From: Brachypodium distachyon
Lineage: Eukaryota > Streptophyta > Magnoliopsida > Poales > Poaceae
DNA length: 64,000 bases
Direction of reading: 5' to 3'
NCBI RefSeq assembly: GCF_000005505.3
Contig: NC_016133.3
Location: forward strand, 46,775,237 to 46,839,236
The position numbers and the translations under genes are program-made. Of this stretch, positions 57,320-64,000 are shown piece after piece (position 1 is the first letter of the stretch; each line of letters opens with the position of its first letter). A model generated the notes under the pieces. It saw only the letters and a program-made list of their open reading frames with translations, made no database searches and was not told the DNA's origin.

Positions 57320-57600
57320 GGTGAAACCAGTCTACGCAGGTTCAACTCCTAGACTTGACATGGGTGTTCGCATTTATCTAAATTTATTCCAAGATCTAAC
57401 CGGTACGTGTTATTCTTTTAACTGGGAGTGACTCACCCACAACTACGAGGTGCCTATGGTGACTTCGTCGATCTCAAGATCTATCAGCTCAGTCTCTCGG
57501 ATGTGCTCATAAGGGTAGGGCGTGTGTACCTTCATAAGCGCGAGTGCGTATTATTGAGTGTCTGCGTGTTGCATGTGTACTAATTTTCTCAAGAAAATGT
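57320..57600 (+). mobile_element. Au SINE
   Basis: The tRNA-like head has gcaggttcaactcctagact (B-box). The body matches what I know of the cereal Au SINE: gacatgggtgttcgcattta, then gaggtgcctatggtgacttc, atctcaagatctat, cagctcagtctctcggatg and tgctcataagggtagggcg. It ends in a degraded tail near 57600. The first bases before 57320 are uncertain. Confidence 0.8.
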
Positions 57601-58385
57601 TGCATGAGCGCTGTCGTTGAGAACAAGTGTACGCATGTCACATGCAGTTGAACGCGGTAGAGTTCATGAAAACCTCTACATCTATCATGCACCGATGTAG
57701 AAAGACATGAACCATAAATCTGTCACTCCAAGTTAAATCTGGGTTTGACCATCACCATAGTAAATTGGAATGAAGAGAAAATTAGTTGCCCGATATTGTA
57801 AGTAGAAGGACAAAATTTGCACCCAAAAGAGTTGAGGGACAATGTTTTCACTTTCAAAATAGTTTGAAGGACGAAAAATACACCTTTTTGGAGAAATGTT
57901 TATATTGTGGCGAGCTACTTCACTGAAATTAACTTTGTATGTGTTGGGATTTATTTCACAACCCTTATATATTGTGGACAATCCCATTGCATTGCATATC
58001 CACAAATTGGGCTGGGATTATAGTAGCCCTAGGTAGGTGTAATTTGTTTATTCGTAATTCAGAAAAATCACAAGGAACAACAATTTTATACGATGATAAG
58101 CATGAATACGTCACATGCATATGGGACTATAATTAGATAAGGTTTTTGGTATTAGCAGACACATCGAACCTTTCTTTGATGTTAGCTTCCCAAGCTTTTA
58201 GTCGATCAACTAATTAATGGAGGGTATATCATAAAAACCATGACACTGATTTTGAAATATATTGTCCACCTTTTCCAAATGGCTCGAGCTTTTGGATGAA
58301 CCGAATATGTGCATTCAACTCAATAGGGCCGGTGTCCGAGCCATGCAAGAGATTGTCAGTTCAAAGCTCAGCCAGCACGCTGTTA
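57601..58385. other. intergenic, no gene seen
   Basis: AT-rich sequence with only short domain-free frames. Confidence 0.45.
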
Positions 58386-58467
58386 CTCCGTCCGTTCCAT
58401 AAAAATCGGCACGGTTTTGAACTAGTTCTAGTTGATAGCCATGCCAATATTTATGGAACTGAGTGAG
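58386..58467. mobile_element. Stowaway MITE (82 bp)
   Basis: ctccgtccgttccataaaaa and atttatggaactgagtgag with TA at 58384-58385 and 58468-58469. Confidence 0.8.
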
Positions 58468-61400
58468 TAGTAAAAATAGTGTGGGCTGCAGCTCCTACAG
58501 AAACAGAGAAACTTATTAATTAGATGTATTCAAATCTTTTTTGCAGGTAGATGCATTCAATTTGACATCGATCTTCACCTAGAATTTTTGTAGGAGTATA
58601 TTCTAAATATTAAAGCATGTCGATCGACGCCGGTAGGTTGTGTGCGGGTGCGGCCTGGAGCTATGGATGACGTGGTACTGATATATATGGTGCAAAAATA
58701 CACAGAGATTCAAAACTTGGAGCTTGCGCAAAGGTGGAGCCACTTTATAAGGCAAAGGAGCAATCTTCCTCCTGAGAAATGAGGCAAAACGGCACACCTT
58801 TTAATACTAGTCGAATGTGATTTAGAAAAGGATCGGTGCAACTTTTTCCTTTTTTTTTCCTTTCAATTTTATTGCCTTTTGCTTTAGGTCTGCACAAGCC
58901 CAACATTCTCGTCTTTGGGGTGTGTGAAAAGCTCAACAATTCAACATAGACACACACAAAAGATGAAGACATAATTAAGCATATACTTAGGCCTCTTGGA
59001 CTCTAAAGATTGGTGCTTTAGAATCCTTTAAAAATAATGATCTTCCATAATTTTCCCGATGGACCCTAGAACCTCACAAATAACTGACACCTCTTTAAAT
59101 TGGTAAGTTTGTCGGTACGTAATATTAGCCTTTTTTTTCACACAATCTACTTAATATGATTTTGCACCTTTTCTTTCACTTTTTTGTTACGTACGCACCA
59201 AAAGAGGTAAGGCCATGCTTGCTCATACTAGAATGACATAACACAAAATAGAAAATCGTTGATGTTGAAACTAGCTATATATGGGGTACACAATAATTCT
59301 TTAATTACTCAAATATACATATATGGGTTTGATATTTCTCTCACCACAGATGTGTAATTTAATTAGTCGACTTACAAATACTCGACTTTTGTGCAAAGTT
59401 AATTGAGTCAAAAGCTGATGTTTTGACTCGAGAAAATCAACTTATCAAGTACTGTCTGTATTGTCTTGCTGAGAACTTAAGTATTAGTCATTTCCTATCT
59501 ATAAGTTATTTTTCCATCTTAATTTTGCTACCTATAGTACTTGCATGCAGACCATTCATTGATTGTACTATAGGATTATAAGGCAGTTGAGTTCCAATTA
59601 ATTTCCAGTGTGTCGCAATGTTGGCAATCAAAATACTCATCACATATATAGAGCATATGAGTATTATTTTCCACGGTGTGTTAAGCCCTACCCGTAAATA
59701 CTGTTCACACGAGCTGAAAATATTTCTTAATTAATAGAGAGCGAGTAAGTAGAAGCAACAAGGTACTAACTTCCATGGCCGGAGAGTTGTAGATAAAGTG
59801 GTAAAGTGAGACAGGCTACGTACTGCACCACGATCAGAAACATACTTATCAGGCCATATGTGTTTGCTTTTGTTCTGCATCCATTTGTATATGCAGCTAA
59901 GCTGCCTAGCTAGCTAGGCTAGCTTGCATGCATGGGCTAACTTGGAAACAGCCTCTCTTTAGCATACATGCATGGTTTCAAACTTGATCTCTTCAAAACT
60001 CCAATATATGTGTGATGATGAGACAAACCTGGAATAGAACTTTGATCGGCTGTCCCAGCTTGCTCGATCATTCATGCATCTCTCGGGATTCGAGCGCGAC
60101 ATCTTTTCGTGATTATGCTTCTCGATCCTAAGTATTCCCGCCTGCCCTTTTTCTCTTTTTTAAAGCGATGGTGCAGACCCTTTTGAGCACCTCAAGATCG
60201 ACTCTTTCCTTTAGGTAAATTTAGTCGGTTGAATAATTACTTATGAGTTAGATCAACAAGATTAACATGAACTGAAACTCCGAAAGTGACCGAAAGAAAT
60301 ATTACTATACATATATTCTGTTATATTCATGAGCCGAAAGAAACATGTACAATATTCACCAATCAAGTTGCCCCATTTTTTTTCCGGATGCATATACCCC
60401 TAAACTTTTGCACTAATTTACAAGTATGCATATCTATATATTTCCAGAAAAGTTCACAACTTTCTGCAGTGAAAAAAATGTGACTAATCTAAATGTGGGG
60501 GAATCAGCATCCAAGAAGCTGGGTTGTCAAATGCATTTCCTCAAAGTATTAAGCACTTGCGTGTAGAATTTATCAGCTGGTAAGCTAAGTAGATATGTTT
60601 GAACAAAGCTAATGAATTGCTAAAGATGAGTCGTCATGGAGAGACAAAGTTTCCACAGCACAGATGCTTTTGCTAGAGATTTTCCAGAAGAAAGAGGCCC
60701 GCCTACCTCTCCATCCTCTCCCTTCCTTTACTTCTTTTTATCTGCTCCTCTTTTCTTGTGTGTGAGGATCATACATTCATATGAGAGGCGAGTGCAGCAG
60801 AGGGATGCATGCATACGTGTTTCTGTAAGTGAGGGACTGCACTGCACAGATCTTGGATCTCTCACTATCTACTGATCATGACAAGCAGCTACACTGTGGC
60901 CTAGCTAATTACAGTCTACACTGGCTAATGATAAGTATATAGAGCACCTATGACATGTACAACTAGATGCTTACACACTAGTAGACGTGTAGGTACATAT
61001 ATAGCTCTAGTTGCTTTGTAGCTAGCTGGACTGCTGGAGAGAGTGGTCAATGATGGCTTTAGGGATCCATGGTCATTGGCTTTGATCTCGATCTCTTTTG
61101 CATGGAGCATCATGAGCATGCATGCTACTATGCAGAAACCCCATAACACTTCCATGTAGCTATGAAGGCCTAGCTAGAGAGAAACCTCACAACTCTTCCA
61201 TGTGCTCTCTTACTCCTTTCTGTCTTTTGGTTTCCTTTTTCTTCTTTCTTTGGTGTGTTATTAATTTTGCTAGTAAAGGAAGGGCAAAGAAAAAAGGTTC
61301 ATTTGATCTTGTAGTTAATTTGGTGTTTCTGAAGGTAAATGGTGTGGACTGGTCAAAAAGAACGAGAGAGAAAGATGGTAACAGTAAGCTCCCCAATAGC

Positions 61401-61761
61401 CTTTGCTTTGATGGAATGAGAATAGAAGAATATTGGGAGATGTAGATAATGCAATGTGTGAGCTTTTTGTTTCATGTGGGACGTGTATGTGGTTTTGGGA
61501 GGGCAAAGCTTGTAGCTTTATGCATGCATGACAGACAGAGAGGGTGGCAATCCCAAGACAAGCCTAGAGATCAAGGGGACCATGAAAATTTGTGGCTTTC
61601 ATGCTTTGTAAAGGTGGCTAATGTCCCAACTTGCTCCTGTTGCAAGGCTTTATTTCAAACAGGGACAGTTATCCAGAGGAAAGTGATGAAAGCTGAAAAA
61701 ACGGCCAACATGATTTGGCCAGACTTGTGTAGAACCCATGTCCTTAGTTTAGTAAGTTATG
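58468..61761. other. 3.3 kb without a recognisable gene
   Basis: Only short, domain-free open frames on both strands. There are many gctagctag and gcatgcatg palindromes and pyrimidine tracts, and the composition is like the flank of the SMXL gene. I scanned by eye for common grass microRNA sequences and found none. Confidence 0.45.
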
Positions 61762-62453
61762 AAAACTCTAGCAGGGCGGCCCATTTCGGCCGGACCGGTC
61801 CATTTCAGTCCGAACGGACCAAACCACGGTCCGGCAGGGCGACCCATCTCCGCCTGCGTCCGGATTTCAGTCCGGCGTGACCCATTCCCAACCCAAATCT
61901 GGGCCGGGTTTGCATCTTGCGTGGACGAGAAACGGAGCGTCGCTCGTCCGCGCTCGATATACCCCTGGCCCTCCTGTCTGCGACCGTCACCCCCATTTCA
62001 ATTTCCCACTCCTTCCGCACCGCCCCTCTCACGCACCCTCGCCATGGCGGACAATTTTTTTCCCGCCACCGGCCCCCTCCTCCAGCCCCCATCGCCGCCG
62101 CACCGGCTCCCGCACCCGGCACTGCACCCGCCGTGCCGCTCAGGAAGCCGCAGAAGGAGCTGACCCCGGAGACGAGGGCCATCGAGAGCAAGAAGAGGGG
62201 GCAATGGCGGGTGCGGAAGCTCGCGCGTGATGCAGAGGCCGCCGCTGCCAAAGAACGTCAGGAGGCCATCGTGCGGCAGCTCCTCGAAGCTGCCACCATT
62301 GCGAAAGAAAGGGAGGAGGCGATGCGAGCCATCATTCTCCTCGGCGGTTTGTCGCCTGGCGGGCCAACGGCGGCGGCGAGCATGGAGTCGAGCGTGGTGA
62401 GGAGTCGCCGGATACCGCAGAATGAGCGTGGTGACGACATTGGCCTCAACGCT

Positions 62454-63799
62454 TGTTGGGAATATGCCCTAGAGGCAACTATAAGATGTGTTATGCCTAT
62501 GTATTCATGAACTATTGTAAGCGTACTTGGAGATCATCATTGACATGTACCAGTGAATATGTGATTTGCTTGTGAAACTACATGATCGATGATGTTGTTC
62601 TAATAGTCCCTGGTCATTGAGGTTATGCGGACGCATAATCTAGACTAGCATTGTGACTTAGTCTGATGGCTATGTTTAAGGGGTCGTAGGGCAAGGTGTT
62701 GTCGACTGATAGCATGGACTTGGCAATCTGAGACACAACGAGATGATTGTCATTTGGTAGTCTCAAGTACGATGTTTATGCCAGTCCTAGACCTAAGATC
62801 TTTGAATGTGCTCGGGATGTGAATCGGCCTACTTAGGGGTTGCCAAATGCTACTTCGTAACTGGGTAGTTATAAAGGTAGCTTTCGTGTTTGTTGTGAAA
62901 CATGCTGCGAGTCGTGGTTGATCAAGATGGGATTTGCCCCTCCTTCATGGAGAGATATCTATGGGCCCTCTCGAGTGATCAGATTCAGAAAGCATGGCCA
63001 AGCGACTTGGGTTAAGTGTTAACCCGTTCGGTAATCTGTATCACAGGATCGAGAAAGAGAGTCGAGCTATTCACAAGGACGACAAGTACTCCCCTTGAAC
63101 TTGGCACATATATCGTGAGGCAAAAGTAATGGTGCATATAACACACTGTATGGTTCATAAATATACTTTGCGAGCAATCGGGAGTCGGCATGCATGTGCT
63201 GCTAGGTGCTGCTACCGGCTATCGACTAGAGTCGGCACTTGTGGGCGAATAAGCGTTACTCGGGGCCGGGTAAGGAGTTACCCGGGGGCTGGGTAAGATG
63301 TTACCCGGGGGCCACGGAAAGCGCTGAGCTCGAAGTCGTGTACGTCTGATCGCGAACCTGAAGGGTCACACGCTTAAGGGGAGGGAACCGAGTTGGATAG
63401 GATCCAACTCGTATCGGGTTTGGACTCCTAACGGGTCCCGGACCTGTTAAGAAAGTCTATATAAGTGGAGGAGGTCACCCTGTCTTAGGACACGGAGAAC
63501 GCCCCTGGAAATGCGAGTTGGACTCGGCCGTCACACACCTCCACACCCAAGCCTTGCATTCAGATCTAGCAGTCCGCCGCTTGGCACTAGGACGAACTGT
63601 TCGTGGGATCGGTTCGAGGAATCGGCGAGGAGGAGCAGACCAATCGATTACTTGGCATCGACAAGCTTCGTCGACTCTACTTCCGCAAGGGTCTGCGCGT
63701 CGAGTGGTACTGCCGTGATCCATTATCTACAGCATCGATCCGGACGGAAGCGGTAGAAATTTTAATTTGGGCTAGCGTAGCATACCGCGTTCCCCAACA
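62454..63799 (+). mobile_element. Copia-type solo LTR (1346 bp)
   Basis: It starts TGTTGGGAA and ends TTCCCCAACA. A perfect 5 bp target duplication, acgct, lies at 62449-62453 and 63800-63804. The start TGTTGGGAATATGCCCTAGA is a very common Triticeae Copia LTR terminus. No internal retroelement sequence remains, so the two LTRs of the original element recombined. The short direct phrase acccgggggc recurs near 63270 and 63303. Confidence 0.93.
63458..63465 (+). promoter_or_regulatory. TATA box of the solo LTR
   Basis: tatataag inside gtctatataagtgg, about 340 bp from the LTR 3' end, is the likely U3 promoter of the former retrotransposon. Confidence 0.6.
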
Positions 63800-64000
63800 A
63801 CGCTTCCCCGGCATCGACTCCTGTTTTGCCGACTAAGGTGCCGCGTCCTTTCCCTACCTCCTCTTTTTAGAGCTTTTTTACGTTACCCTTATACTGCTAT
63901 TAGAGAGGGAGCAGTATAAACTTCATCTGACCATTGATTTCAAAAGTAATTAGACTTTTTTTCAAAGGGTAATTAAGTCTACAATTTTTGGGTTCGATAG

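Larger units (their letters stand above)
62044..63870 (+). pseudogene. transposon-carried ORF split by a solo LTR
   Basis: An ATG at 62044 opens MADNFFPATG. The main frame (from about 62090) then reads VPLRKPQKELTPE, AIESKKRGQWRVRK, LARDAEAAAAKERQ and NERGDDIGLNA, where it is cut by the LTR at 62454. Past the LTR and one target duplication the same frame goes on as SPASTPVLPTKV and stops at 63868-63870. The two parts thus fit together exactly in frame. A further frame change near the N-terminus suggests it was already decaying. The charged helix (RKLARDAEAAAAKERQEA) is like other grass transposon-borne proteins; function unknown. Confidence 0.55.
61762..64000 (+). mobile_element. Harbinger-related element D (right end outside or lost)
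   Basis: The left end aaaactctagcag (61762-61774) is of the type that bounds element C. It is followed by GC-rich sequence with repeated ccggacc / cggtcc phrases and the ORF at 62044-63870. The right terminus is not visible before the window ends, and a solo LTR is nested inside. Confidence 0.5.

Noticed and set aside
58468..61761. Possible microRNA gene in the long gene-free stretch
   Set aside because: No match by eye to common grass microRNAs and no long stem that is not simple repeat.
63890..63918. Hairpin tatactgct / agcagtata after the third transposon ORF
   Set aside because: A 9 bp stem with an 11 nt loop is short enough to arise by chance; no role can be argued.
1..64000. CRISPR arrays, operons, bacterial features
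   Set aside because: The window is plant nuclear DNA; no regularly spaced repeats or prokaryotic signals.

Overview
This window is nuclear DNA from a grass, most likely a Triticeae or close Pooideae relative. It has intron-containing plant genes, very many Stowaway and Tourist miniature transposons, an Au-type SINE, a Copia-type solo LTR starting TGTTGGGAATATGCCC, and a chloroplast 2-Cys peroxiredoxin of the cereal BAS1 type. The amount of LTR retrotransposon is low for such a genome, which suggests a gene-rich segment. All calls come from reading the sequence; no database search was run.

Layout. 0-12.5 kb: three intact single-exon genes for small secreted inhibitor-type proteins (PMEI / invertase inhibitor fold), all on the + strand, separated by decayed repeats. 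12.8-18 kb: a LINE 3' end, then a complete 4.4 kb Mutator-like element (137 bp TIRs, perfect 9 bp target duplication) that landed inside an older Stowaway element; its transposase is broken. 18-26.3 kb: two non-autonomous Helitrons, Tourist and Stowaway elements, Harbinger-related elements with decayed ORFs, and a second LINE tail. 27.4-32.6 kb: a ClpB/Hsp101-like pseudogene that lacks the Clp N-domain and the coiled-coil M-domain and carries several lesions. 33-38 kb: another Harbinger-related element, a 312 bp tandem duplication and MITEs. 38.4-42.9 kb: an intact 14-exon E2F transcription factor gene (minus strand). 45.0-48.0 kb: an intact 7-exon BAS1 gene. 54.0-56.9 kb: an intact 3-exon SMAX1-LIKE gene of the SMXL3/4/5 type. 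57-64 kb: an Au SINE, long apparently non-coding sequence, and a third Harbinger-related ORF split by a Copia solo LTR.

The four working gene types do different jobs: apoplastic enzyme inhibition (PMEI-like), cell-cycle transcription (E2F), plastid peroxide detoxification (BAS1), and transcriptional repression linked to vascular development (SMXL). They do not form one pathway. No clearly new biological system was found; the most informative signals are the nested transposon structures, with insertion order readable from target duplications, and the domain-stripped ClpB relic.
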